From an uncultured Trichococcus sp. (GTDB lineage: Bacteria; Bacillota; Bacilli; Lactobacillales; Aerococcaceae), in NCBI RefSeq assembly GCF_963667775.1, contig NZ_OY764015.1, forward strand, positions 1,071,168 through 1,135,167: a DNA stretch of 64,000 nucleotides, in the 5' to 3' direction. Of this stretch, positions 9,223 through 18,438 are shown piece by piece (position 1 is the first letter of the stretch; every line of letters starts with the position of its first letter). The notes beneath the pieces are model-generated. The model saw nothing but the letters and a program-made list of their open reading frames with translations, did no database searches and had not been told where the DNA came from. Both the position numbers and the translations under genes were made by a program.

Positions 9223-10893
9223 TTATTCTACAGAAAGAAGATAACTGTACACCGGTTGATTTCCTTCTTGCACTTCCACTTCCAGGAAGTCATATTCCGA
9301 TTCGATGATTGCTGCGATCTCTTTGCTTTCATTTTCATCGCTGTCTTCCCCGAAGATGATGGTGACGATTTCGCTGTCGTCCGTGATCATCTTTTTCAGG
9401 GTTTCTATCGTTGCGGCTTTTCTGTCCTTGTCGGCCGTCAGGATTTTCCCGTCGACGATTCCCATGAAGTCGTCTTTCGTGATAGCCAATCCGTCGATGA
9501 CGGTGTCCCGCACCGCATTCGTGATTTGTCCGCTGACAACATTTTCCAGTTCGGCAGTCATATTGGCTTTATTCGTTTCCAAGTCCGCTGATTCATTGAA
9601 GGCAAGCATAGCTGTCAGGCCTTGTGAAATCGTCTTTGAAGCGACTACAACTACAGCCGCATCAGACACTTCGGCAGCCTGATTTGCAGCCATGAGAATA
9701 TTTTTGTTGTTCGGCAAAATGATTGTTTGCTCGGCATTGGTGCTTTCGATAGCCTTAAGGATGTCCTCCGTACTAGGATTCATCGTTTGTCCGCCATTGA
9801 TGATCGTGGAGACCCCCATGCTCTTGAACAGGGCATGCACACCTTCACCGGCAGCTACAGCTATCACACCGTAAGGAACTTTTTCAACTTTTTTTACAGG
9901 TGCGTCCGCTTTTTCCAGAACAGCGTCATGCTGCATGCGCATATTATCCACTTTGATTTTCATCAGAGAGCCGAATTTTTGGCCGTAGTTCATGACTTCC
10001 CCTGGATACTCGGTATGCACATGAACCTTCACGATTTCGTCATCTGCTACGACCAACAAGGAATCTCCGAGTTCGTTCAGATGATTTCGGAATGTATCAT
10101 AGTCAAAAGTATCCGTCACGGTTTCGCCTTCGCCCAGTTTAACCATGATTTCTGTGCAATAGCCGAATTCGATGTCTTCAGATGCAATGGAGTGTGAAAC
10201 GTTATGATAATTTTCCTGGTGAGCGATTTCGGTCACATCCGCTTGTGAGATTACCTTTTCGGCTGACGGCACTTTTTCTCCGGTCAAAGATTCCATAAAA
10301 CCTTCGTAAATGTACACCAGGCCTTGTCCGCCACTGTCGACCACGCCTACCTCTTTCAATACCGGCAACAGATCAGGGGTCTTATCCAACGCAATCTGAG
10401 CCACTTTAAGGACCGTTCCCATCAGCTCGATGATGTCGTCCGTATGCTCTGCTTTTTTCATGCCGGCTTTTGCGGATTCGCGTGCAACCGTCAGAATGGT
10501 TCCTTCCACAGGTTTCATGACCGCTTTGTAGGCTGTCTCGACCCCGTGGGAAAAAGCCTCCGCTAAGTCAATTGTATTCAAGGTTGTTTTGCCTTCGATC
10601 GCTTTTGAGAAGCCCCGGAACAGCTGGGATAAAATGACGCCCGAGTTCCCTCTGGCGCCCATCAATAACCCTTTAGCCAAATCCGATCCTAATTGATCAA
10701 CTTTTGCAGCATTCGACAGCCTGACACGCTCAGCTCCCGATGTGAATGATAGATTCATGTTTGTACCCGTGTCTCCGTCCGGAACAGGGAACACATTCAA
10801 AGAATTTACATATTCCGCATTTTCACTGAGGCGTTCGGCACCGATTTCGACCATCGCCTTAAAGTCTTCAGCTGTTAATTCAGTTTTCTTCAC
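9223..10893 (-). CDS. fakA: Fatty acid kinase catalytic subunit FakA (YloV, DAK2-domain)
   Basis: FakA phosphorylates FakB-bound free fatty acids to acyl-phosphate, which enters phospholipids through PlsX/PlsY. The N-terminal DAK2 (dihydroxyacetone kinase L-like) domain shows the nucleotide-binding motif PVPDGDTGTNM. A middle domain and a C-terminal EDD-like domain follow, giving 556 residues, normal for YloV. I choose GTG at 10893: a further GTG at 10914 overlaps the AAGGAGG ribosome site. It follows the Asp23-family gene as in Bacillus (yloU-yloV). FakB-type binding proteins are not in this window. Confidence 0.94.
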   Translation of the reverse strand: MKKTELTAEDFKAMVEIGAERLSENAEYVNSLNVFPVPDGDTGTNMNLSFTSGAERVRLSNAAKVDQLGSDLAKGLLMGARGNSGVILSQLFRGFSKAIEGKTTLNTIDLAEAFSHGVETAYKAVMKPVEGTILTVARESAKAGMKKAEHTDDIIELMGTVLKVAQIALDKTPDLLPVLKEVGVVDSGGQGLVYIYEGFMESLTGEKVPSAEKVISQADVTEIAHQENYHNVSHSIASEDIEFGYCTEIMVKLGEGETVTDTFDYDTFRNHLNELGDSLLVVADDEIVKVHVHTEYPGEVMNYGQKFGSLMKIKVDNMRMQHDAVLEKADAPVKKVEKVPYGVIAVAAGEGVHALFKSMGVSTIINGGQTMNPSTEDILKAIESTNAEQTIILPNNKNILMAANQAAEVSDAAVVVVASKTISQGLTAMLAFNESADLETNKANMTAELENVVSGQITNAVRDTVIDGLAITKDDFMGIVDGKILTADKDRKAATIETLKKMITDDSEIVTIIFGEDSDENESKEIAAIIESEYDFLEVEVQEGNQPVYSYLLSVE

Positions 10894-10936
10894 CTTATAA
10901 TCCTCCTTCACCACAAAAAATGGTGATCTGTAATCT

Positions 10937-11299
10937 TTAGTCCTTTAATACTCTTACGCCTTGGACGAACACATTCACTGTATTTGCGGAAAAGCCCAAC
11001 ATCATTTCAAGATTGTATTTGACTTGGGTTTGAACATTTCGGCAAATCTCAGAAATTTTTGTTCCGTAGAGTACAATGATATAAACATCAACAGCTACTC
11101 CATTCTCTTCTTGACGAATCACGACACCGCGTGAATAGTTCTCTTTTTTTAATATTTCACTGATGTTATCTCTGATTTGATTTTTGCTGGCCATTCCGAC
11201 AACGCCATAATTATCCGTTGCGGCGCCGCCCACTACCGTAGCGATCACTTCGTTCGATAAGTCAACCATCCCATATTGTGTTTGGATTTTAACTGCCAT
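10937..11299 (-). CDS. Asp23/Gls24 family protein (YloU-like)
   Basis: This 120-residue protein belongs to the Asp23/Gls24 envelope-stress family. The start ATG at 11299 has TAAGGAGG about 10 bases upstream, so the longer upstream reading is dropped. The N-terminus (MAVKIQTQYGMVDLSNEVIA) and the VRVLKD end match YloU-type members, which are always encoded next to fakA. The molecular role is unproven. In staphylococci Asp23 sits at the membrane through a partner. Family identity is confident, function is not. Confidence 0.9.
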   Translation of the reverse strand: MAVKIQTQYGMVDLSNEVIATVVGGAATDNYGVVGMASKNQIRDNISEILKKENYSRGVVIRQEENGVAVDVYIIVLYGTKISEICRNVQTQVKYNLEMMLGFSANTVNVFVQGVRVLKD

Positions 11300-11640
11300 G
11301 TATAATAGCCTCCTTAATGTATGCACACAATCGTAATTACAAATAATGATAGCATATTTTATACGAAAGAAATAACTTTTTACGATTAAATTCCTCATTT
11401 TCGTTCGATTTACGGGAATTCCGACTGGTTTCGCATTATCTTTCAGACTTTTCTCATCCCTCACTCATCCTTTTTTTATGACAGATAAATGCCGATATTT
11501 GATGAGGGCATGATAAAAAAAACAGCTGTCAAGTATTTTTCCTTTAAAACAGTTGCATTCACTTTTGAATTATGATAAATTAATCAAGTGTATGAATTGG
11601 AAAGAAGCTTTGCTTCTGTAACAGCAAAGGAGGAAAGAAA
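11300..11640. other. Divergent intergenic region between the yloU-like gene and rpmB
   Basis: This 341-base gap separates two divergent genes. It holds the rpmB promoter (described separately) and a TATCAT-like -10 candidate for the yloU-like gene near 11348. An open frame running into the yloU-like gene has no ribosome site of its own. I see no RNA gene here. Confidence 0.55.
11553..11581 (+). promoter_or_regulatory. Probable rpmB promoter
   Basis: The -35 box TTGCAT (11553-11558) and -10 box TAAATT (11576-11581) are separated by 17 bases. The leader to the rpmB start is about 55 bases and ends in AAAGGAGG. Confidence 0.55.
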
Positions 11641-11829
11641 ATGTCAAAAGAATGTTTCGTAACAGGACGTAAAAGCCGTTCAGGTAATAACCGTTCCCAC
11701 GCTATGAACTACACAAAACGTACTTTCAAACCAAACTTACAAAAAGTTCGTATCTTAGTCGATGGAAAACCTAAAAAAGTATGGGTTTCAGCTCGAGCTT
11801 TGAAATCTGGTAAAGTTGAAAGAGTATAA
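11641..11829 (+). CDS. rpmB: 50S ribosomal protein L28
   Basis: L28 is a 62-residue basic protein of the large ribosomal subunit. The sequence [20 protein letters not shown] and the C-terminal [14 protein letters not shown] are diagnostic. AAAGGAGG precedes the ATG. It is a single-gene unit on the plus strand, divergent from the yloU-like gene, the same arrangement as in Bacillus. A hairpin with a T-run follows. Confidence 0.98.
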   Translation: MSKECFVTGRKSRSGNNRSHAMNYTKRTFKPNLQKVRILVDGKPKKVWVSARALKSGKVERV

Positions 11830-11835
11830 AAATAT

Positions 11836-11881
11836 AGATGAGCCCAGGGACCATGCCGTGATTCCAGCTCATCTTTTTTTT
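11836..11881 (+). terminator. Terminator after rpmB
   Basis: Arms AGATGAGC (11836-11843) and GCTCATCT (11867-11874) enclose a 23-base loop and are followed by eight T residues. The loop is long for an intrinsic terminator, but position and T-run support the call. Confidence 0.75.
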
Positions 11882-11887
11882 CGTCAA

Positions 11888-11923
11888 AAATAAGGAAAGG
11901 GGCCGCGGCCCCTTTCCTTATTT
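11888..11923. terminator. Perfect 36-base palindromic bidirectional terminator
   Basis: The 36 bases form an uninterrupted palindrome centred on GGCCGCGGCC. On the minus strand it ends thiN and is followed by TTTTT. It would also back up the rpmB terminator on the plus strand. The thiN stop codon (11918-11920) lies inside the stem. Confidence 0.85.
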
Positions 11924-12580
11924 GCGCTTATCAGAACTTTGGATGACTGCCAATAGGCCAGCTCCAAAAGAAAAATGCATCTCATCGTCTTTAAACTCGT
12001 TGCTGACCAAAGCTATCGGGTATTCGTAATCCTTTCCGTGCAAAGGATAAACAACTCCCGTCAATGTCAATTTTTTGACAGGGGTCATGCCGATGAACGA
12101 CAAATACTGTTTATCCGCTTCTTTTTCCAGAACATAATTGCCGGGCATATAAAACCGCAAAGTGTTATGCCGATCCATCAGGCTGATTTTTCCTGACACC
12201 CCTTGCAGTAGCGGATGGAACGCCAACCATAAATTGCTCATCAGATGATCCAACCGTCCTCCGAAGGCTCCCAAAAGAATGATTTCTTCAGGCTTGAACG
12301 TTTCGATTGCATAGGCGATAGCCGCCTCTGTGTCCGTTTCATCTTTTTGGGCAGGAAGGATGTGGCAAACATGGCTTTTCTTTTTGATGTCTTCCATTTC
12401 GGCCGGGGTGACGGAATCAAAATCGCCGATGGCCGCATCGAAATGCGGGAGCAGCTCGGCAAGCGTCAACGCTCCGCGGTCTGCGCCGACCAAGCGATGG
12501 CTTACCGAATAGCGGTGGACCAAGGCTGCTACATCCGTCTGGTCGCCTCCGACCACAATCACCACTTTTTCAGACTGCAT
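11918..12580 (-). CDS. thiN: Thiamine pyrophosphokinase
   Basis: ThiN transfers pyrophosphate from ATP to thiamine, giving the cofactor thiamine diphosphate. The N-terminal domain shows GADRGALTLAE and the acidic motif IGDFDSVTPAE. The TDTEAAIAYA and GAFGGRLDHLMSN motifs are typical of the family (Bacillus YloS). I choose the ATG at 12580 (220 residues), which overlaps the rpe stop by 11 bases and has AAGGA about 11 bases upstream. The ATG at 12592 is an alternative with worse spacing. It is the last gene of the prpC-prkC/rsgA/rpe series. Its stop codon is buried in the terminator stem. Confidence 0.94.
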   Translation of the reverse strand: MQSEKVVIVVGGDQTDVAALVHRYSVSHRLVGADRGALTLAELLPHFDAAIGDFDSVTPAEMEDIKKKSHVCHILPAQKDETDTEAAIAYAIETFKPEEIILLGAFGGRLDHLMSNLWLAFHPLLQGVSGKISLMDRHNTLRFYMPGNYVLEKEADKQYLSFIGMTPVKKLTLTGVVYPLHGKDYEYPIALVSNEFKDDEMHFSFGAGLLAVIQSSDKRK

Positions 12581-13229
12581 TATGACAAGCATCCTTCAGT
12601 CGGCTGATGGCAGCTGCTGGGTTTTCATCGTCATAAATGTAGGAACCGGCTACGAATACATCAGCACCTGCTTTGATGCATTTGGTGATGGTCTCGTGAG
12701 TAATGCCGCCGTCGACTTCGATTTCGTAATGATAGCCATGTTTTTCGCGCAAAGAAGCCAACTCTTGGATTTTCCCCAAGGTGCTTTCGATGAAACCTTG
12801 GCCACCGAAGCCCGGGTTGACGGTCATGACAAGTACCATATCGACATCACCCAACACGGGTTTGATGACGTCTACGCTTGTGCCTGGGTTAATGACGACA
12901 CCAGCTGCTATATTTTCATTTTTGATCATCTGGATCGCTCCATGGATATGAGCAGTAGCTTCCGCGTGGATCGTGATGATATCGGCGCCGGCTCTGGCAA
13001 AAGCCGGGATCAATTTTTCAGGCGTGTTCACCATCAAATGGCAATCCAACGGTAATTTTGTGTGCGGCCGGATTGCCTGCACAACATTTGGACCCAAAGT
13101 CAAATTGGCGACGAATTGGCCGTCCATGGCATCGATGTGGATATAATCGGCACCCGCTTGTTCAACTAACTTGACGTCCCGTTCTAAATTCGCGAAATCA
13201 GCACTTAGTATGGATGGAGCAATTTTCAT
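12570..13229 (-). CDS. rpe: Ribulose-phosphate 3-epimerase
   Basis: This pentose phosphate enzyme interconverts ribulose 5-phosphate and xylulose 5-phosphate. The ATG at 13229 gives 219 residues and the standard N-terminus MKIAPSILSADFANLE. Metal and substrate residues sit in the conserved stretches HIDAMDG, DCHLMV, MTVNPGFGGQ and EVDGGI. AAGGTG precedes the start by 8 bases. It lies 13 bases after rsgA and overlaps thiN, so it is part of the same operon. Confidence 0.97.
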   Translation of the reverse strand: MKIAPSILSADFANLERDVKLVEQAGADYIHIDAMDGQFVANLTLGPNVVQAIRPHTKLPLDCHLMVNTPEKLIPAFARAGADIITIHAEATAHIHGAIQMIKNENIAAGVVINPGTSVDVIKPVLGDVDMVLVMTVNPGFGGQGFIESTLGKIQELASLREKHGYHYEIEVDGGITHETITKCIKAGADVFVAGSYIYDDENPAAAISRLKDACHNAV

Positions 13230-13242
13230 TTTCACACGCACC

Positions 13243-14145
13243 TTATCTCTTATTTTTTTTTGTGTACATCGGCTTACGGCCGACGATTTCCTCATGGAAC
13301 TGCAGATAGTGTTCGTATCTGTATGGGGCAATTTCTCCGGATGCAACGGCCTCCTTCACCCGGCAATCCGGCTCGTTGATGTGCATGCAGCCTGCAAACC
13401 GGCATTGGTCGCGCTGCGCTTCAAAATCAGGGAAAAATGTAGGCAGATCGACAGTTTCGATATCGATCAGGTCGATTGTACTGAAACCAGGGGTATCCGC
13501 GATCAGAGCGTCGCCTACAGGATGCAATTCGACATGTCGTGTCGTGTGGCGCCCCCTGCCCAATGAAGTCGAGATTTCACCTGTCTGCAAATCCAACTCG
13601 GGCATCAGCTGATTCAACAAAGTCGATTTCCCGGCGCCGGATTGGCCCATAAACACCGCCACCCCTTTGCCGATGGTTGTGACCAACTCATCCAAAGAGG
13701 AAGCCCCTTCAGGGTAATCCGATAAAATCATCTTGTATCCGATCGACTCATAATATGTTTTGTACTGCAACATATCTTTCTTAACGCTTTCATCCAATAG
13801 ATCAATTTTTGTGACATAGATGATGGGAGTGATGTTGTTCGCTTCCAGATAAACCAGGAAACGATCCACCAAATAGGATGAAAAATCGGGTTCGATCGCC
13901 GACATGACGATGACGCCACAATCGACATTCGCCACCGTCGGACGAATCAATTCATTTTTTCTGGGGTAGATGTCCAACAGAACACCCTCCGTTAAGTTGT
14001 CACTTTCGAAATCGACAAAATCCCCAATAAGCGGAGCCATGTTTTTCACGCGGAAGTTTCCTCTCCCTCTTGTTTGGTACGTTTGGCCGTCCACATATAC
14101 ATAATAAAACCCGCTTATTGCTTTTCTGACTTGTCCTTTTTGCAA
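13243..14145 (-). CDS. rsgA: Ribosome small subunit-dependent GTPase RsgA
   Basis: RsgA is a circularly permuted GTPase that assists late 30S maturation. The N-terminal OB fold is followed by G4 (VTKID, 111-115), G1 (GQSGAGKS, 167-174) and G3 (DTPG, 217-220), the permuted order typical of the family. A C-terminal zinc knuckle uses Cys248, Cys253, His255 and Cys261. The gene begins with TTG at 14145, 10 bases after AGGAGG. It has 300 residues, as expected. A terminator upstream separates it from prkC, so it likely has its own promoter or depends on readthrough. Confidence 0.96.
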   Translation of the reverse strand: MQKGQVRKAISGFYYVYVDGQTYQTRGRGNFRVKNMAPLIGDFVDFESDNLTEGVLLDIYPRKNELIRPTVANVDCGVIVMSAIEPDFSSYLVDRFLVYLEANNITPIIYVTKIDLLDESVKKDMLQYKTYYESIGYKMILSDYPEGASSLDELVTTIGKGVAVFMGQSGAGKSTLLNQLMPELDLQTGEISTSLGRGRHTTRHVELHPVGDALIADTPGFSTIDLIDIETVDLPTFFPDFEAQRDQCRFAGCMHINEPDCRVKEAVASGEIAPYRYEHYLQFHEEIVGRKPMYTKKNKR

Positions 14146-14200
14146 ATCGACAACGCCTCCTAGTTTAGTTCTTTCTCTCTATTCTACACTGTTCTACAAA

Positions 14201-14233
14201 AAAATGACAAACCATTTTGAAGTTTGTCATTTT
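14201..14233 (-). terminator. Terminator after prkC
   Basis: The perfect stem AAAATGACAAAC / GTTTGTCATTTT has a 9-base loop, with T-runs available on both strands. It starts 16 bases past the prkC stop. Confidence 0.85.
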
Positions 14234-14249
14234 TTGCAGCCTATCTTTT

Positions 14250-16301
14250 TTATTGTGTAATTCCGGACGCTTCATTGATGACTTCACCATCTCTTTCGAT
14301 CCGGTAAGAGGCGGAGCTGCCTTCAAGAATACGGAAATTCAATGTCACAACTTCATCCGCTGCTATATCGAACTCGCGGAATACGTCACTGAGGATATGA
14401 TCTTCATCCTGCACATAAATGACGATATGGTTCGGCTCATTGGAGGTGCTGCTGACATTCGCATTGCTGTTGGCATTTTCACTACCTTGACTGTTGTCGC
14501 TCTCAGAAGTGGGTTCCGATACGGTTGCAGCCAGATAGGGAATCGTGATGGTGCGGCTGAAGGAAATGACTTGCGGCTCTTCAGGACCCAATGAAATCAC
14601 TACACTCAAAGTATCTCCGGATACAAAAGCGGACCCGCTTGCAAGACTTTGGCTTACGACGAGACCTGCTGCAATCGTATCCGAATAGGCTTCCGTGACT
14701 GTCAAAGCAAGACCGTATTGACTCGAATAATCCTCGACACTTTTTCGCGTATAGCCCGATAGATCGCGCATCGTGTAGAATTCATTTCCGTCGCTCACAA
14801 GAAAAGACAGCGTAGTTTTGCTTGGCTTCACTTCCGCACCGGGCTCTATGCTTTGGCTGATGATGATGCCTGCTGCGACTTCGCTGCTGAATTCATGCGT
14901 CCTTTCGATCGTAAAGCCTTCTTCACGCAATTCATCCAAAACACGCTCATACTCTTGGCCTTCATAGTCCAACAGCGTGAATAATTCCTCGCCCAGACTG
15001 ATGACCAGATCAATCTCATCTCCGGTTTCCACGGATGCACCAATTTTTGGCGATGTTCCGATGACATAATCTTCTTCGACTTCATCACTGTATTCTTCCG
15101 TTATATCCCCCACGACCAATCCGGCATCTTCCAAAGCAAGGCGCGCACTGGCTTGATCCATATCAGACACATCCGGCACAATCACCGCATCCGTCTCTCG
15201 GTTATTGTAGAAGAAAAGGAAAAAGCTGACGATCAGAGCGAGCATCAACACGAAGATAAGAGAGATTGTCCACTTCTTCCGTTTTTTCTTGCCGACTGCG
15301 GCTACAGCAGCCTCTCGCCCAGGCTCGTATTCCTGGATCGGCTCGGCTTTCACGCTTGATGGAGGCGAAACAATCGTTTTGTCGTTATCCCCTTTAGCCA
15401 CTATTTCAGCGGATAGGGGGGTGAGCACTTTGGTTTCCTGCAAGAGCGATACCGGCATAAAAGGTGCTTCATGCAGGCGTCCCTCATTCAAGCACGTATC
15501 GAGGTCCGCCATCATTTCTTCGCAAGTAGCGTAGCGATCGAGCGGTTCTTTCGCCGTCGCCTTCAGAATGACGTTTTCCAGACTTTGGGGGATTTCCGGA
15601 TGCTTTTCCCGGATGGAAGGCATCGGTTCCTGAAAATGTTTCAGGGCTATGCTGACGGCCGACTCTCCATCGAACGGAACCGCCCCGCTGAGCAATTCAT
15701 ACAGGACAACGCCCAAAGCGTAGATATCTGATTTTGAAGTGGCCATGCTGCCTCTGGCTTGCTCCGGGGACAAATAATGAACGGACCCCAACAGCGTATT
15801 CGTCTGGGTGATCGACGTTTCCGACAACGCGACCGCTATACCGAAATCGGTAATTTTGATGCGATCCTGATGATCGATCAGAATATTCTGTGGTTTGATG
15901 TCCCTGTGGATGATCCGGTTTTTGTGCGCCAACGCCACAGCCGACAAAACTTGATTCATGATGTGGATCGACTTCTCCGGCAAAACCCTGCCTTGGATGT
16001 CGATGTATTTTTTCAGATCCGTGCCGTCGATGAATTCCATCACGATGTATTGCAGTTCATCTTCTTCGTCAACATCATAAACGCCCACGATATTGGGATG
16101 GATCAATTGCGTAGCCGAGAGGGCTTCACGCTGGAAACGGCGCAAGGCATCCTTGTTGTTACGGAAGTCAAAGCGCAATACTTTGATGGCAACCGGGCGA
16201 TCCAGAATCAGATCGTGGCCCAGATAAACGTTTGCCATCCCGCCGCTTCCGATATGCCGGATAATTTTATAGCGACCGCCTAATTTCTTTCCTGCCTCCA
16301 C
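14250..16301 (-). CDS. prkC: Membrane Ser/Thr protein kinase with PASTA repeats
   Basis: This 683-residue kinase senses muropeptides or lipid II at the division site and phosphorylates cell-wall and translation targets. The cytosolic kinase domain (about 11-275) has the glycine loop GSGGMANV (18-25), Lys40, HRD (132-134) and DFG (152-154). A basic linker leads to one membrane helix (about 344-364). Three PASTA-like repeats follow (about 372-437, 438-505, 506-572), then a Ser/Asn-rich linker and a C-terminal domain (about 625-683). The start is GTG, overlapping the prpC stop by 22 bases. It is paired with its phosphatase as in other Firmicutes. Confidence 0.96.
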   Translation of the reverse strand: MEAGKKLGGRYKIIRHIGSGGMANVYLGHDLILDRPVAIKVLRFDFRNNKDALRRFQREALSATQLIHPNIVGVYDVDEEDELQYIVMEFIDGTDLKKYIDIQGRVLPEKSIHIMNQVLSAVALAHKNRIIHRDIKPQNILIDHQDRIKITDFGIAVALSETSITQTNTLLGSVHYLSPEQARGSMATSKSDIYALGVVLYELLSGAVPFDGESAVSIALKHFQEPMPSIREKHPEIPQSLENVILKATAKEPLDRYATCEEMMADLDTCLNEGRLHEAPFMPVSLLQETKVLTPLSAEIVAKGDNDKTIVSPPSSVKAEPIQEYEPGREAAVAAVGKKKRKKWTISLIFVLMLALIVSFFLFFYNNRETDAVIVPDVSDMDQASARLALEDAGLVVGDITEEYSDEVEEDYVIGTSPKIGASVETGDEIDLVISLGEELFTLLDYEGQEYERVLDELREEGFTIERTHEFSSEVAAGIIISQSIEPGAEVKPSKTTLSFLVSDGNEFYTMRDLSGYTRKSVEDYSSQYGLALTVTEAYSDTIAAGLVVSQSLASGSAFVSGDTLSVVISLGPEEPQVISFSRTITIPYLAATVSEPTSESDNSQGSENANSNANVSSTSNEPNHIVIYVQDEDHILSDVFREFDIAADEVVTLNFRILEGSSASYRIERDGEVINEASGITQ

Positions 16302-17047
16302 AACGGTTCCCCCTCTCTATCCGTAAAATCAGCCAAAAGGACTGTGATGTTATCCAGTCCGCCAGCAGCATTTGCTTTATCGACCAGGGAAAGGACTTTT
16401 TCTTCAAGCGGAAGCCATTCTTTCAGCATTTGGGAAATCTCTTCATCATCCATCATGTTGGTCAAGCCATCGGAGCAAAGCAACAACAGATCGCCCTGCA
16501 CGAGCGGCATGGCGATGATATCGATGTCCAGTTTTCTGGAGACACCGAGGGAGCGCGTCAAAATATTCTTTCTTGGATGATGCTGCGCTTCCTCGGGGGT
16601 TATTTCCCCTGACTTGATGAATTCATTCACTAAGGAATGGTCTTCTGTGATTTGGCGGAGTTTATAATTTCTGTAGACATAGGCTCGGCTATCACCGATA
16701 TTGGCAAAAATGATTTCCTTGCCTACGCTGGCTGCCGCCACCAAAGTCGTCCCCATTCCGTCCAGATCGCTGTAATCCAACGATTTCTGGAAAATCAGAT
16801 CATTGACGCGCTGGATGTTGACGATCAGCCAACGGGACAATTCTTCGCTGTTCGTGAACCGGGATCCTTTCCAGGCTGCGCCCAGATGGGATACCCCCAT
16901 TTCGCTGGCAACGTCACCAGCCTTATGGCCACCCATGCCATCGCATACGATCATGAGCGGCTGCTGGGCTTCATTCACGAAATAACTCACGTAATCTTGA
17001 TTGATTGCTCTTTTTTTGCCTCTATCACTTTTGAAGGCTATCTGCAT
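16280..17047 (-). CDS. prpC: PP2C-type protein phosphatase (Stp/PrpC)
   Basis: This 255-residue metal-dependent phosphatase reverses PrkC phosphorylation. Metal-binding motifs are visible: SDRGKKRAINQD near the start, CDGMGGH (35-41), GDSRAYVY in the middle and GLDNITVL near the end. GAGGGGA precedes the ATG. The gene overlaps prkC by 22 bases, so the pair is translated together. It follows rsmB at 23 bases. Length is standard. Confidence 0.96.
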   Translation of the reverse strand: MQIAFKSDRGKKRAINQDYVSYFVNEAQQPLMIVCDGMGGHKAGDVASEMGVSHLGAAWKGSRFTNSEELSRWLIVNIQRVNDLIFQKSLDYSDLDGMGTTLVAAASVGKEIIFANIGDSRAYVYRNYKLRQITEDHSLVNEFIKSGEITPEEAQHHPRKNILTRSLGVSRKLDIDIIAMPLVQGDLLLLCSDGLTNMMDDEEISQMLKEWLPLEEKVLSLVDKANAAGGLDNITVLLADFTDREGEPLWRQERN

Positions 17048-17070
17048 TCTTTCCCCTCAATTCTTTCTTA

Positions 17071-18438
17071 TCATTTACCTTTTTCCATACAGCTGATGAA
17101 GAATCCATCGGTCCCGTAATCATGCGGAAAAATCTGCACAAATCCTTCAGGAGTGAAAGATTTTTTATCCAAATAATCGGAGTGAACCGGGATAATCGCA
17201 AATTCGGCATGATTTTCAATGAATGTATGGACAGTCATTTGATTCTCTTCTTTAGTAAGTGTACATGTACTGTACACCAAACGTCCACCTTTTTTTACCA
17301 AAGGACTGACGGAGTCCAAGATTCGAAGCTGTTCTTGATGCAGGTCCAAAAAGTCCTGCGCATTCTTCACATATTTGATATCCGGTTTTCTGCGCATCAA
17401 GCCCAACCCCGAGCAGGGTGCATCGACGTAGATGACATCAAAAGTTTCCGGTGCAAATGCTTCACCTGCCTCCTTCGCATCCAACACCCTTGTTTCGATG
17501 CGATCGGATACGTGCAGTCGCTCGGCGTTTTGAATGATCAAGCCTATCTTGTGCTCATACATATCCAAAGCGATGACTTTGCCGTTTTCCGAAGCCGATA
17601 GATAACTGGCCATGTGCGTCGTTTTGCCGCCCGGTGCGGCACAGCTGTCCAAAACCAGAAAGTCCTTTTCCAACGCTCCGACCGGTGCGACCAATTGGCT
17701 CGATTCGTCCTGAATCGTAAGGATACCCTCTTTAAACAGCGGAGAGTCGACGATTTTCCCGCCGCGGATCCGGATGCCCACTGGAGAAACAGGACTCGGG
17801 ACCACATCATAACCGTCTGCTTTCAGAAGTCCGACAGCCTCTTCACGGGACATTTCACCTGACTGCAGCCTGACCGATACGAAGGGATCTTCCAATAGGG
17901 AAAATGCCATTTTTTCGGTTTCCTCGATGCCGATCTTTTCGATGAAATAAGCCACGAGCCATTTCGGCATGCTGGCCCCTACGCTGATGCGTTTCTTGGC
18001 GTTGCTTATCGCCTTCCAGTCGCGCAGCCCATTGCGCTGCACATTGCGCAGTACGCCGTTCACATAGCTGGCGATGCCCGCATGGCCTTTAGCTTTCGCT
18101 ATTTCAACCGCATCGAAAAGGACGGCATGATCCGGCACCTTCGTCAAATAGACCATCTGATAGGCGGAGATGCGCAGTAAGTTAGTGACCCAAGAGAGTT
18201 GTTTTTTGGGATCTTTGATGTAGGACGAAAGGCCGTAATCCAGAGTCATTTTCCGCTGGATGACGCCATAGACAATCTCCGTCAATAGGCCGGCATCCTT
18301 AGGGGACAACTTTTCGGATTGAATGACTTTGTTCAGCAGCAGATTGGAATAAGCGCCCTCATTCTCTACGCTCTCCAATATATCGACAGCCAGATAACGG
18401 ACTGTGTGCTTGATCTTGTTTTTAAGTTTATTGTCCAT
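17071..18438 (-). CDS. rsmB: 16S rRNA m5C967 methyltransferase RsmB
   Basis: RsmB methylates C967 of 16S rRNA using S-adenosylmethionine. The N-terminal NusB-like RNA-binding domain (about 1-150) is followed by a Rossmann methyltransferase domain with DSCAAPGGKTTH, the catalytic-loop DAPCSGLG, and YSTCTL. I use the ATG at 18438 (455 residues), which overlaps fmt by 11 bases. An alternative ATG at 18462 would add eight residues. The rsmB-prpC-prkC-rsgA-rpe-thiN order matches Bacillus. Confidence 0.95.
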   Translation of the reverse strand: MDNKLKNKIKHTVRYLAVDILESVENEGAYSNLLLNKVIQSEKLSPKDAGLLTEIVYGVIQRKMTLDYGLSSYIKDPKKQLSWVTNLLRISAYQMVYLTKVPDHAVLFDAVEIAKAKGHAGIASYVNGVLRNVQRNGLRDWKAISNAKKRISVGASMPKWLVAYFIEKIGIEETEKMAFSLLEDPFVSVRLQSGEMSREEAVGLLKADGYDVVPSPVSPVGIRIRGGKIVDSPLFKEGILTIQDESSQLVAPVGALEKDFLVLDSCAAPGGKTTHMASYLSASENGKVIALDMYEHKIGLIIQNAERLHVSDRIETRVLDAKEAGEAFAPETFDVIYVDAPCSGLGLMRRKPDIKYVKNAQDFLDLHQEQLRILDSVSPLVKKGGRLVYSTCTLTKEENQMTVHTFIENHAEFAIIPVHSDYLDKKSFTPEGFVQIFPHDYGTDGFFISCMEKGK

